A program made the position numbers and the translations under genes. Of a DNA stretch of 48,684 nt, positions 12,413 through 22,312 are shown piece by piece. The stretch comes from Acidobacteriota bacterium (GTDB taxonomy: Bacteria; Acidobacteriota; Terriglobia; Terriglobales; Acidobacteriaceae): contig JAKAQS010000003.1 of assembly GCA_021819585.1 (NCBI GenBank), forward strand, positions 1 through 48,684. The letters are read 5' to 3'. Position 1 is the stretch's first letter. Every line of letters starts with the position of its first letter. The notes below the pieces were generated by a model. The model had not been told where the DNA came from and searched no databases. It saw nothing but the letters and a program-made list of their open reading frames with translations.

Positions 12413-12667
12413 GATCTCAAGATTACGCGATACCCGCAGGTTGAAAAAAGCGAGAGATCGTTTGTGTCTGCCTCGGAATGAGGAAAAACCGGTACCAGAC
12501 CTGTTTCCGATGCTCGCGGATCGTTCCCGGAATTCTTCTCGAAACCCGCCCTCTGATGGGGATGCGTGGGCGCTTGCCGGAGCGGAGCCGCCGAACAGGT
12601 CGAGGATCTGGGCGACGCTCCGTTGCGATGCTCAGAAGCGCGCGGCCGCCGCTATACTGGAATCTGC

Positions 12668-13570
12668 ATGTATCCCTATATAAATCTCGGTTTTGCTCAT
12701 ATCGGAACCTTTGGCCTGATGCTTTGGCTGGCAGCCGTTTGCAGCGTCCTGGTGCTCCACAACAACTTCGTACGGAATCGGGCTGACGGTGACGCCATCA
12801 ACATTGTGACGATGGTGGTGCTGTTCGGAATCATTGGCGCCAAGCTCTGGCATGAGTTGCAGGATATCCCTGACCTGATCGGCGCCTGGCGCGGGATCCT
12901 CGCTCCCGGCCTGCGTCATCCCAGCGAGGTTCTTTTCAGCTTTCTGCACTGGTTTCAAGCCGGCTTCGCGTGGTACGGCGGACTGATCGCGGCTATAACC
13001 ATGCTGATGTATCAGGGCATTCTCAGCAAGCCCAACGGCCTCACGGGCGGCCGAGCCGCCCTGCGGATGCTGGACCTTGCCGCTCCTGCTGCCGCCGTCG
13101 GATACGGCGTGGGCCGTCTCGGCTGTCTGCTATCCGGCGATGGAGACTACGGAATCAACACCACGCTGCCCTGGGGCGTGCATATGGCCAATGGCCTCAC
13201 CCGGTACACCCGGGCGCTGGTTCTGCCCAACCCTCCCACTGCGGCAGTGCAGCCCACGCCCATCTACGAGTTGCTCTTCTCGCTGGCGCTGGCCTGGTGG
13301 CTCTGGAGGCGCGGATCGCGAAGCAAGTCCCTCCCTCTGGGATTCCTCACCGGTGAGTACTTGCTCTTGAGCGGCATCGGCCGCTTCCTGGTAGAGTTCG
13401 TTCGCATCAATCCCAAACTCTACCTCCATCACACGCTCACCAACGCCCAGATGGCCGCCCTTGGAAGCATGCTCTGTGGCGTGGTCATGATGTTCCTCAC
13501 TCGCCAGAATGCGGGAGTTGTCACTGAACCCCTGCGGAAGGCGACCAAAGACATTCAAACAGCCTCGTAG
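12668..13570 (+). CDS. Prolipoprotein diacylglyceryl transferase family protein
   Basis: MYPYINLGFAHIGTFGLMLWLA...GFAWYGGLIAAI...GYGVGRLGCLLSGDGDYGINTTLPWGVHM...PTPIYELLFSLALAWWLW...GRFLVEFVRINP resembles Lgt; start at 12668 preferred over 12566. Confidence 0.85.
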   Translation: MYPYINLGFAHIGTFGLMLWLAAVCSVLVLHNNFVRNRADGDAINIVTMVVLFGIIGAKLWHELQDIPDLIGAWRGILAPGLRHPSEVLFSFLHWFQAGFAWYGGLIAAITMLMYQGILSKPNGLTGGRAALRMLDLAAPAAAVGYGVGRLGCLLSGDGDYGINTTLPWGVHMANGLTRYTRALVLPNPPTAAVQPTPIYELLFSLALAWWLWRRGSRSKSLPLGFLTGEYLLLSGIGRFLVEFVRINPKLYLHHTLTNAQMAALGSMLCGVVMMFLTRQNAGVVTEPLRKATKDIQTAS

Positions 13571-13665
13571 GGCGCCGGCATCAGTCATGCCCGCCTCCGT
13601 GGCGTACACGCCGCACTTCACGCGGACTGCGAGGGCTCACAGCGATGGATCCCCCAACATCGGCT

Positions 13666-14955
13666 CTATTGAGCCTTGGCCGATCTTAGGGATACCGCGC
13701 GCCTGAGCAAAGCCAGTTTGATGCTCGTCTCCGGGTCGCCCCGGAGCCTTTGAACGGCTGCCTGGAGCAACGCCAGGAAGGTTCCCAGGAAGAAGCCCAG
13801 GGTAGTCGATCCGATGACGATCAGGGCTCGCTTTGGAAACGACTTCCGGTCTGGGACGATGGCTGGGTCTACGACCTGAATCAGCGCACCCTCTTTTGCC
13901 TCATCCAGCTTGGCCATCTCAAACTGCCTGGCCAGAATGTCCAGAATCGTCTCGTAGTAGGTTACGTCCCGAAGCCTGCGGATGTACTCCATGCCCGCCT
14001 TGGGAATCGTTCCCCTGGGCAGCAAAAACTCGTCTGTCGATGTTTTGGCGGTGACATTTCCAGAGCCGCTCAGTTTTTCGAGCTGATCGCGCAGGCCGGA
14101 GAGTTCCTGCTGGGCTTGGATCAACTGCGCGTTCTCCCCGGTGGCATAGGTCTGCATCCCCTGAATCTGTACATCCAGGGCTGTGATCTGGGCGCGCAGG
14201 GTTGCCGCTGAATCGATCAAAGCTCTTTCCTGGCTATCCGGCGCGATGATTCCAGTCTTCTGCTCGGTCTGTTCCAGGGCGATCTCGGCATCGGCGAGGT
14301 TGGTTCTGGCCTTGTCCACCTCCTCCTGGAAGAAAAGCCGGCGCCGCGAGGCTTCCGAGATGGCCAGATTCTTGGAGAGGTTGCGGTAGGCATCCACATA
14401 ACCGTTGGCCATGGCAGCGGCCTTGACGGGATTGCGATCCTCCACGGAGATGTGGATCAGTCCGTCCTTGCCATCGCCATCCAAAGTGACATTTCCTTCA
14501 AAATCTTTCCGAGCGATGGAGAGATAGTGGGCGTGGTACTCCTGCATCAGGCCGAATCGCTTCACCATGGCGTCTTCCACGGTTTGGCTGCGCAGCATCG
14601 CCACGTATTGGTCGTTGGGATTCTTCAGGCCCAGACTTCCGCCCGCCATGGCCGCCATGCCGCCCAGGCCGCCCAACTGCGAGGACAGGAGGGAGGACAT
14701 CGAGGATCCTGTCTCCGGGGGAAGCAGAGTGGTGCTGGCGGTGTACTTCACCGGCAGGAGCAGGGATATGACAACCGAAAGGATGGCAAAGGTTCCCGTG
14801 ATCCACAGGATGGTGCGCTTGTGCTCGGCAAGCACAATCAGCAGGTCGAGCAGAGAGATTTCCTCTTCCTCGGCTGGGATGGGAGTCGCAACCGTGGTTG
14901 CTGGCAAGGCTTCGTCCTGTAGATTCTCGGTTGGAAGGGAGGACTTCAAGATCAT
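13666..14955 (-). CDS. Wzz/GumC-type chain-length determinant protein
   Basis: ISLLDLLIVLAEHKRTILWITGTFAILSVVISLLLPVKYTASTTLLPPE...coiled-coil...VDPAIVPDRKSFPKRALIVIGSTTLGFFLGTFLALL; no kinase domain. Confidence 0.88.
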   Translation of the reverse strand: MILKSSLPTENLQDEALPATTVATPIPAEEEEISLLDLLIVLAEHKRTILWITGTFAILSVVISLLLPVKYTASTTLLPPETGSSMSSLLSSQLGGLGGMAAMAGGSLGLKNPNDQYVAMLRSQTVEDAMVKRFGLMQEYHAHYLSIARKDFEGNVTLDGDGKDGLIHISVEDRNPVKAAAMANGYVDAYRNLSKNLAISEASRRRLFFQEEVDKARTNLADAEIALEQTEQKTGIIAPDSQERALIDSAATLRAQITALDVQIQGMQTYATGENAQLIQAQQELSGLRDQLEKLSGSGNVTAKTSTDEFLLPRGTIPKAGMEYIRRLRDVTYYETILDILARQFEMAKLDEAKEGALIQVVDPAIVPDRKSFPKRALIVIGSTTLGFFLGTFLALLQAAVQRLRGDPETSIKLALLRRAVSLRSAKAQ

Positions 14956-15173
14956 CAGACTCCTGCGCCGGGTGCATCAGCTCTTCGATCCGCCGCTCTT
15001 CCTACAGTTTAGGGGACTCTGCGGCGTTTTCATAGGGTCCGGCCGAGCGATTGGAAAAATGTCAGAACTGCTGCATGAGGGAAGATCTGTCCGGAAAGAT
15101 ATACTTCCCAGCCAGTCCGGGTGACAGGACCAGCCCTTGCTGCGCAAGCTGATGAAGCGCCATCCGAGGTAGC

Positions 15174-16151
15174 ATGAAGGGCATGTCGCGAGTGCTGGAC
15201 TATTCGATGCTGGATGTCTTTGCGGAACGCCCCCTGGAGGGCAACGCCCTGGCGGTCTTTCACGATGGCGGCTCGCTCTCCGATCAGCAGATGCAAGACA
15301 TTGCGCGCGAGATGCGCCTCTCCGAAACAACCTTCATCTTGCCCGACGATCCGGAGACGGAGGCGCGAGACGGCGTGCGAGTGCGCATCTTCACCACCGA
15401 GGAGGAACTGCCGTTTGCAGGTCATCCGACCCTGGGGACGGCAGCCTGGCTGCGCCTCCACCATCCGCGGCTGCGCCTGGTTGGAACCGAGACCGTCACC
15501 TTGCGGCTGCGCGTGGGGCCTGTTCCCGTGCGCTTTGCCCCGGAAGAAGATGGGGCCCTCGGCCTTCATGCCACGATGCTGCAAAACGATCCGGTCTTTG
15601 GGGCAACCCATGATCGGGCTGAGGTAGCGAACCTGATCGGTCTCAGCGCGGAGGATCTCTCTTCCGGCTTTGCTCCGCAGACAGTCTCCACCGGAATGCC
15701 CTTCTGCATCGTTCTCCTGCGTTCTCTTGGAGCTTTGCAGAGAATGCAACTGGCGCACCGCCAGGCTGAGGCGTGGCTGGCGGGAAGAGAGACGCATTTC
15801 TTTTACTGCATCGCGCCGGTTGAAGCAGCGGCGCCGGAAACCGCGGCCGGAGTGCGGCCGAATTTGACTCCAGGTAAATCCAGCGATGGGCATCCGCGAT
15901 GGCGCGCGCGGATGCAGTTTTACTCGGGCGAGGATCCGGCGACCGGATCAGCGGCGGGTTGCTGCATCGCATGGCTGGTGAAACACGGATTGGCGCGGCC
16001 GGAGCAGACCGTGGAGATTGAGCAGGGGGCTGAGATTCGGCGTCCCAGCCGAATCGTCGTTCGCGCCGCCAAACAAGGTGACCGGGTCCACTCCGTCGAA
16101 GTCTCGGGGCGCACTATTCCTGTTGCAGAGGGACGGCTTTTCCTGCCCTGA
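15174..16151 (+). CDS. PhzF-family phenazine biosynthesis-like isomerase/epimerase
   Basis: LDYSMLDVFAERPLEGNALAVFHDGGSLSDQQMQDIAREMRLSETTFIL...RIFTTEEELPFAGHPTLGTAAWL...GEDPATGSAAGCC. Confidence 0.93.
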   Translation: MKGMSRVLDYSMLDVFAERPLEGNALAVFHDGGSLSDQQMQDIAREMRLSETTFILPDDPETEARDGVRVRIFTTEEELPFAGHPTLGTAAWLRLHHPRLRLVGTETVTLRLRVGPVPVRFAPEEDGALGLHATMLQNDPVFGATHDRAEVANLIGLSAEDLSSGFAPQTVSTGMPFCIVLLRSLGALQRMQLAHRQAEAWLAGRETHFFYCIAPVEAAAPETAAGVRPNLTPGKSSDGHPRWRARMQFYSGEDPATGSAAGCCIAWLVKHGLARPEQTVEIEQGAEIRRPSRIVVRAAKQGDRVHSVEVSGRTIPVAEGRLFLP

Positions 16152-16913
16152 AGCCGGAGGTTTTCCACAGCGGGGGAATCACAAAGGCCAACAAGCATGG
16201 GCAATGTGCGATTGCGGTGGAAGCGCCAGTTCAAACTCATTGTATTTTCGCCAAAAATTCACTGTTGCCATGGCAGTTGGACCTTCGTATGCTCAGCAAG
16301 TCGTCATCGAGTGAAGGCTCGAAGGACGTTAGATTTTTCGCCTGATTTTCGGACAATTTGAGGGATGGCGAAGGCTCCCATGCTATCCTCTGCGGCGCGA
16401 TACAAGCTCGACAGAGCCACGCTCCGCAGGGGCTTCAGGGTCTGCCGAGCTGTCACGCGCCACCAGTCAGTTCCCTGGGAGCTTGGCCCACTCGAGCTGC
16501 AAATGGACGCTGCCTGGAAGATGGCAGGGATGCAGTCAAAGAGGAGTTTTGCGCCTTTTTCACTGCCATCCACAGCTTCCACAGCAGTTGCAAGGTTCGC
16601 GTCCAGGACGCGGCCGAGGAAGTCCGTTTGCCAAAACCCTGCCGGCGCGTTGAGCAGGCTGCAGCTCGCTACCGGAGCCCGGCCCGCAAGGATTCTAGAG
16701 GCGTCGCAGGGCTTGGAGAGGCTCCGTCAAGCCAGGAGTGGACGAAGGGCGCTAGGAGGGGATGCGATGTGCTGCTTCAGGCGCAAAGAATCCCTGATGG
16801 CTGAACGGATTTTCAGAGAGGTTGTTGGGCTCGGCGGGATTCCGTAGGGAGAGCGCCGTCTGTCTTGAACTTGGAAGCAGCAAGCCGCGAAGACCACCGG
16901 CGAGGAGAATCGA

Positions 16914-17347
16914 TGAGACCACGGAAGACGATCTTGTGTGTGGAAGATAACGAACAGGTGCTTTCGGTACGCAAGTTTCTGTTGGAGACGCGCGGCTACC
17001 GTGTGGTGGCGGTCGGCACGGCTGCCGAGGCTCTCGAGTATCTTCAGACGGTGGCACAGGGGTCGGTGGATCTTCTGCTGGCGGATCTGCTTTTGCCGCA
17101 GATGGACGGAAATGACTTGATTCGACGGGCGAAGCAGTTGCATCCTGGGCTGCCCGGGCTGCTGGTGTCTGGAACGGTGACAAACTTTGACCGGGCTGCG
17201 GCGGCGGACGCGTTTCTCCCCAAGGGGGCAAGCTCTCCGGCTGAGCTACTGGATAGAATCAAGATTTTGGTAGCCCGGAAGAGGGGTCCGAAGAAGCAGG
17301 TGCAGCCTGTGACCGTGCTGGAAGAGCAGGTGGCGATGGCGAGCTGA
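16914..17347 (+). CDS. Stand-alone response regulator receiver domain protein
   Basis: ILCVEDNEQVLSVRKFLLETRGYRVVAVGTAAEALEYL...LLLADLLLPQMDGNDLIRRAK...LLVSGT...AFLPKGASSPAELLDRI; no output domain. Confidence 0.9.
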
Positions 17348-17469
17348 AGCGCAGCGCACGGGGCGGAAGCATCGCGCAAAGCCTCTGCGAGAGGGGATAT
17401 CTGCTTGGTGGCCCGGAACCCGTGCGGAACGTAGCTGCTATTGGACCTCGCTCGCCTCCAGGGGCGAAC

Positions 17470-20283
17470 TCATGCCTCCAGCAAACCGTAGCGGCGTTGC
17501 CACTGGTGCTGGAGACGGAACCAAACGTCCTCAATCTGCTCTCGGGGGATGGTGGGGTCAGGGCTCTGCGCGAAGCGGACAGCCTCTTGGCGGGCGAGCT
17601 CAAGCAGGTCCCGGTCGCGGGCGAGGTTGGCGACGCGAAGGTCCGGCAGGCCGGCCTGGCGGGTGCCAAAGAACTCTCCGGGGCCACGCTGTTGGAGATC
17701 CTGTTCCGCAAGGATGAAGCCGTCCTGAATCTGGACCATGGCGTTCAGCCTAACTTCCGCTTCGGGCGTGATGTTGGCGCCGGTCACCAGGATGCAGTAG
17801 CTGCGGGCGTTGCCGCGGCCCACCCGTCCGCGGAGCTGATGCAGTTGGGCCAGGCCAAAGCGCTCGGCGTGTTCGATCACCATCACAGTAGCGTTGGGAA
17901 CATCCACGCCGACCTCGATCACCGTTGTAGAGACCAGAACCTCCACCTCGCCGCGCTTGAAGCGATTCATGGTCACCTCTTTGTCGTCCGGGGACATGCG
18001 TCCGTGGAGGAGTCCGAGGCGCAGGCCGGCCAGAGGGCCCTGCTGCAGCTCCTGATGCATCTCGACGGCGGATCGGAGCCTGGTTGAGAGCTGCGAGCGA
18101 AGTTTGGCGGGGCGTTCGGAACCGGACCGTTTGCCGGCTGTGACCGAGTGCTTGCTCGCCTTGCCTTTCGTCTCCTCTTCCACTTCCAGGGCGAAGTCCA
18201 GTTGAGGCTCATCGTCGCGGTCACCTTCGATGATGGGGTAGACGATGTACGCCTGACGGCCCGCGGTGACCTGCTGCCGGACAAATCGCCAGACCTGCTC
18301 GGCTCGCTCTTCAGAGATGCGGCGGGTGACGATGGGCGTGCGTCCGGGAGGGAGCTCGTCGATCACGCTGGCCTCCAGGTCGCCGTAGAGGGTGAGCGCC
18401 AAGGTGCGGGGGATGGGGGTCGCGGTCATCACCAGCATGTCAGGCTCACCGGGCGGAGGCCCCTGCGGTGGCGGAGCGTCCAGCAGGGAACCCGGCTGCG
18501 GCGGTTGGCGATCTGCTGCAGGGCTCAAGGCTATGGCGCCGGGCTTGCGGATCAGTTGGAAGCGTTGCTGGACGCCGAAACGATGCTGTTCATCGACGAT
18601 CACCAGACCCAGGCGCGCGAAGTCGATGCTGTCCTGCACCAGCGCGTGGGTGCCAATGGCCAGATCGACCTCGCCGCGCAGGATGCCGCCGCCGGCCTCG
18701 CGTTTGCTGCGGTCGTCCAGCGAGCCGGTGAGCAGGGCGATGCGGTAGCGTCGCCTGTGGTGGGGCGAGATCTTGTCGCCCAGAAGCTTCCGGGCGTAGA
18801 GGTAGTGCTGGGTCGCCAGGATGGAGGTGGGAGCCATCAATGCCACTTGATATCCGTTCTCGATGGCGACCAGCGCGGCTTGCAGAGCGACGATGGTCTT
18901 GCCGGACCCGACGTCCCCTTGCAGCAGGCGGCGCATGGGCTGGGGGCTGCGCATGTCCTGGACGATCTCCCCCAGCGCGCGCTTCTGCGCGGTGGTGGGT
19001 TTGAAGGGAAGGATCTGCTTCAGGGCCGCGCGAACCTGCTCGTTGGTGACAAAGGTGGTTCCTTGGCGCTCTCGAAGGCGGCGCCGCTTGAGCTCCAGGC
19101 CCAGCTCCAGATAGAAGAATTCTTCAAAGATAAGGCGGCGATGCGCCGGGGTCCGCGCTGACATCAAATCGGTGATGGAGGTGTCCGCGGGAGGGAAGTG
19201 GAGGTTGCGCAGGGCTTCCATGCGGGTGGGGAGGCCTAGCCGCCGGCATAACGATGCAGGCAGGGTGTCCGCCGAGGGATGTGCCTCCAAACGTGGCTTC
19301 TCCGTGCCGGCGCCGGCGGCCAGGGTGGCTTCCTGTGACTCGATGAGGTCTTTGAAGATGGTCCACATCACGCGGCGCAGCCAGCGCGAGGTGAGCTTGG
19401 CGCCCCAGGGAGTGGTTCCTCCCAGGGACTCATAGATGGGTACGATGCGGCCCATCTCGAGCAGGGTGAACTCCGCGTCCTCACTGTTGCCATCTGCGCC
19501 CGGCGCGCCTTCGGGCAGAATCTCGAAGACCGGTTGGATCAGTTTGAAGCGCGGGGAGCCGAAGGCATTGGCCGCCCTGCCGCTGCGGCTAGCCTCCAGC
19601 TTGCCGTAGAGTGCGATCCTCTGGCCGGGACGAAACTTATCCTTGAGATAGGCGCCGTGGAACCATAGGCACTTCACCGTCTCCACTGGGGCCAAAGGCG
19701 AGAGGCCGGTTGAGAGGCTAGCCTGGACCGGCGGAGGCTGCACCAGGCCGGCCAGCCCCGGGTCCGCGCCTCGCAGGCCCTTGTCTGGAGCTTCCTCTGG
19801 GCCTCTATCCAGACCTTCACCTTGAGCGTGCCCGCTCACCAGGGGCGTGATGCCCACCGTCATCTCGAAGATGGGACCGGAGCGAGTCCGGAGCAGTACG
19901 GTTCCCCGCACCTCGCCGGTCAGAGAGGCCATCTCCCCGGGCTGGTAAAGCGAAAGCGGCTTGGGATGGAGCCGGTCTTCGTAGCGGAAGGGAAGATGAT
20001 AGAGGAGGTCTTCGACGGTGGTGATGCCTCGTTCAGAGAGACCCACGGCGACGCGCTCACCGATGCGCCGGACGAACTTGACGGGAGTGGAGAGTTGAAC
20101 CGCCACGGGATGATGGTAGCAGCGGAGGATCTGCGCAAGATCTTCTTCGCATCGGGAGGGCTGGGGGCGGACACGGCCAGGCAGTTCCGATGAAATAATG
20201 GAGGAGTTTATGGAAGCATTCGGGGTGGCTCCCCGGCCTCTGCGGCGGTGGAATTCATCACGCCGTTGCTCCACGGAATCCAC
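17470..20283 (-). CDS. recG: ATP-dependent DNA helicase RecG (N-terminus probably over-extended by the ORF call)
   Basis: RIGERVAVGLSERGITTVEDLLYHLPFRYEDR...MRRLLQGDVGSGKTIVALQAALVAIENGYQVALMAPTSILATQHY...VDEQHRFGVQQR...MTATPIPRTLALTLYGDLEASVIDELPPGRTPI...QLRGRVGRG. Confidence 0.95.
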   Translation of the reverse strand: MDSVEQRRDEFHRRRGRGATPNASINSSIISSELPGRVRPQPSRCEEDLAQILRCYHHPVAVQLSTPVKFVRRIGERVAVGLSERGITTVEDLLYHLPFRYEDRLHPKPLSLYQPGEMASLTGEVRGTVLLRTRSGPIFEMTVGITPLVSGHAQGEGLDRGPEEAPDKGLRGADPGLAGLVQPPPVQASLSTGLSPLAPVETVKCLWFHGAYLKDKFRPGQRIALYGKLEASRSGRAANAFGSPRFKLIQPVFEILPEGAPGADGNSEDAEFTLLEMGRIVPIYESLGGTTPWGAKLTSRWLRRVMWTIFKDLIESQEATLAAGAGTEKPRLEAHPSADTLPASLCRRLGLPTRMEALRNLHFPPADTSITDLMSARTPAHRRLIFEEFFYLELGLELKRRRLRERQGTTFVTNEQVRAALKQILPFKPTTAQKRALGEIVQDMRSPQPMRRLLQGDVGSGKTIVALQAALVAIENGYQVALMAPTSILATQHYLYARKLLGDKISPHHRRRYRIALLTGSLDDRSKREAGGGILRGEVDLAIGTHALVQDSIDFARLGLVIVDEQHRFGVQQRFQLIRKPGAIALSPAADRQPPQPGSLLDAPPPQGPPPGEPDMLVMTATPIPRTLALTLYGDLEASVIDELPPGRTPIVTRRISEERAEQVWRFVRQQVTAGRQAYIVYPIIEGDRDDEPQLDFALEVEEETKGKASKHSVTAGKRSGSERPAKLRSQLSTRLRSAVEMHQELQQGPLAGLRLGLLHGRMSPDDKEVTMNRFKRGEVEVLVSTTVIEVGVDVPNATVMVIEHAERFGLAQLHQLRGRVGRGNARSYCILVTGANITPEAEVRLNAMVQIQDGFILAEQDLQQRGPGEFFGTRQAGLPDLRVANLARDRDLLELARQEAVRFAQSPDPTIPREQIEDVWFRLQHQWQRRYGLLEA

Positions 20284-20319
20284 TCTGGCAAAGAATGTCT
20301 GCCGAGTCTCGGTCTTACC

Positions 20320-21630
20320 ATGGAATCATTCTTCACCCGATTCAAAAACCCGTTGGTTCTGATTGCCATCGTGCTGCTGCAGGTCATCGCGTTGGCCATG
20401 CAGGTTCAGCGCCCGGCGAAAGAAGCCGACGCGCTGCCGGGTGCAGGAGCGATGGAGGGTGAGGGAGCGGCTCCCGATGGGCGCGACGTCTCTCTGCTTC
20501 GGCGTTGGACGGTCACAGCGATTACGCCCCTGGAAGCTGCTGTTGCGATCTCCAGTTCGAGAGTTCGCGGCGTATGGGATGACTACGTGAATCTGCGTCA
20601 GGCGCGGCAGCAGAACGCGGTGCTCAAGGATGAGGTGGCGCGGCTGCGCGAAGAAGAGGCGTCGTTCGCAGAGGATGCGGCCCAGGGGCGAAGACTGCAG
20701 AGGCTGTTGGCCTTCCGGGAGCAGTATGCGTTGGCTAACGTGGCCGCACAAGTAATCGGGACCAGCGGCTCGGAGCGGTCGCACGTCCTGTATCTGGATA
20801 AGGGCTCGGCGGACGGTTTGAAGCCGGATCAACCGGTGATCACTCCGGACGGCGTGGTGGGCAAGATCCGGGATGTATTTCCGCACACCTCGCAACTGCT
20901 GCTGATCAATGATCCCTCCTCGGGCGCGGGGGTGATTCTGGCGGCCACCCGGATTCGAGCCATTGTGCGCGGAACGGCGGCCGGACAGGTACAGATCGAT
21001 GACCTCACCGCGGACTCCCGGATCAAGGTCGGCGAGCCGGTGATCACTTCCGGCGGGGATCTGATCTTTCCGCGCGGGCTGCCGGTCGGAACGATCCAGT
21101 CGATCGCCCCGGATCCGCTGCACCAGCCCTACACGGCCATCACCATCCGGCCGGCCGCGGACCTGAATCGGTTGGAAGAGGTGCTGGTGATCACCGCCAC
21201 CTCAGCGACGCTGCCACCGGCCGCAGCCCAGGACGCGGCCGTAGCCGAAGCCACCGCCGAGGCCAACCAGAGGGCTGCGGATCTGGTCGCTGGAAAGCTG
21301 CCCAGCTTGCAGCCCGCCGCGGCAGCGGCAAACGGAGCCGGGAACGGCGCTGCCGGGACGGCGGTGGGAGCCAATGGCGGCTCCGTCAGCGGAGCGGGAA
21401 CGGCCCCAGCCGCGCCGGATGACCCGGAGAGCCAGATCGGTGGGCTGCCGGGTATTGCCAACTCAGGGCTGCCAAAGACCAAACCCGCCTTGCATCCGGA
21501 CAGGTTTTCGCCCGGCGCAACGCCCCCCGCGGTCGAGATGACGCCAGGAGGGCCGGCTCAGAGTCCAAGCAGTTCACAACGCCAGACAAGTCCCGGTCAG
21601 CAGCCGGATCAGCAACCGCAGCAACCGTAG
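20320..21630 (+). CDS. mreC: Rod shape-determining protein MreC with long Ala/Gly/Pro/Gln-rich C-terminal tail
   Basis: MESFFTRFKNPLVLIAIVLLQVIALAMQV...coiled coil...VIGTSGSERSHVLYLDKGSADGLKPDQPVITPDGVVGKIRDVFPHTSQLLLINDPSSGAGVIL; start refined to 20320. Confidence 0.92.
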   Translation: MESFFTRFKNPLVLIAIVLLQVIALAMQVQRPAKEADALPGAGAMEGEGAAPDGRDVSLLRRWTVTAITPLEAAVAISSSRVRGVWDDYVNLRQARQQNAVLKDEVARLREEEASFAEDAAQGRRLQRLLAFREQYALANVAAQVIGTSGSERSHVLYLDKGSADGLKPDQPVITPDGVVGKIRDVFPHTSQLLLINDPSSGAGVILAATRIRAIVRGTAAGQVQIDDLTADSRIKVGEPVITSGGDLIFPRGLPVGTIQSIAPDPLHQPYTAITIRPAADLNRLEEVLVITATSATLPPAAAQDAAVAEATAEANQRAADLVAGKLPSLQPAAAAANGAGNGAAGTAVGANGGSVSGAGTAPAAPDDPESQIGGLPGIANSGLPKTKPALHPDRFSPGATPPAVEMTPGGPAQSPSSSQRQTSPGQQPDQQPQQP

Positions 21631-21678
21631 ACGAGAGTGGCTCCTGGAGAGGAGCCAAGGAGCAAGCGAGCAAGGGCG

Positions 21679-22203
21679 ATGGCGGAGCGGAGTTATACAT
21701 CACGCGAAGAGCTGGACCAGTATGGCTTTCATCCTGGCGTGACGGTCATGGCGCCGGTCGTCTGCATCCTGCTGCAAGCGATGCTGCCCAAGACCCTTCC
21801 CTGGCTGCTGCATCTGGATCTGCCTTTGATTGCGACGATCTTTTTTGCCGTTTCGCGCCGGAGCCCGATCGCGGGGACCGTGACTGGAACGTTGATTGGC
21901 TTGTTTCAGGATGGTCTGACGAACCATCCCTTTGGGGTGGAGGGCATCGCCAAGGGAGTGGTGGGGTACGTGGCCGCCAGCCTGGGGTTTGCGGTGGACA
22001 TCGAGAACGTGATCAATCGCGTGGCTCTGGTCTTTACGCTCAGCCTCTGCCAGAGCGGGTTGCTCTACCTTATCGCTCACTGGCTGCTGGGTCAGACGTC
22101 CTATCAACTGTTGCCGGTCGACGAGATGATCAGCGCGGTGGCCAACAGCGTGGTTGCGATTCCCGTCTTCTATGTTCTGGACAGGTTCAGGATTCGGGAT
22201 TGA
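21679..22203 (+). CDS. mreD: Rod shape-determining protein MreD
   Basis: Small polytopic protein between mreC and PBP2 gene; PLIATIFFAVSRRSPIAGTVTGTLIGLFQDGLTNHPFGVEGIAKGVVGYVAASLG. Confidence 0.85.
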   Translation: MAERSYTSREELDQYGFHPGVTVMAPVVCILLQAMLPKTLPWLLHLDLPLIATIFFAVSRRSPIAGTVTGTLIGLFQDGLTNHPFGVEGIAKGVVGYVAASLGFAVDIENVINRVALVFTLSLCQSGLLYLIAHWLLGQTSYQLLPVDEMISAVANSVVAIPVFYVLDRFRIRD

Positions 22204-22312
22204 AGAGAGAACGGCAAAGAGATTGAAAACACTAAAAGCAAACTGATTTGTGACGAAAGAGCCAAGAGGGTAGGCAGTAGCGAGAGGAACGGACAGGAGC
22301 CGAGGCTGCGGA

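Noticed and set aside
11174-12481. 435-aa plus-strand ORF antisense to aroA and hpt
   Set aside because: Spans two well-supported minus-strand genes; shadow ORF.
18148-19161. 337-aa plus-strand ORF antisense to recG
   Set aside because: RecG helicase motifs on minus strand fully explain the region.
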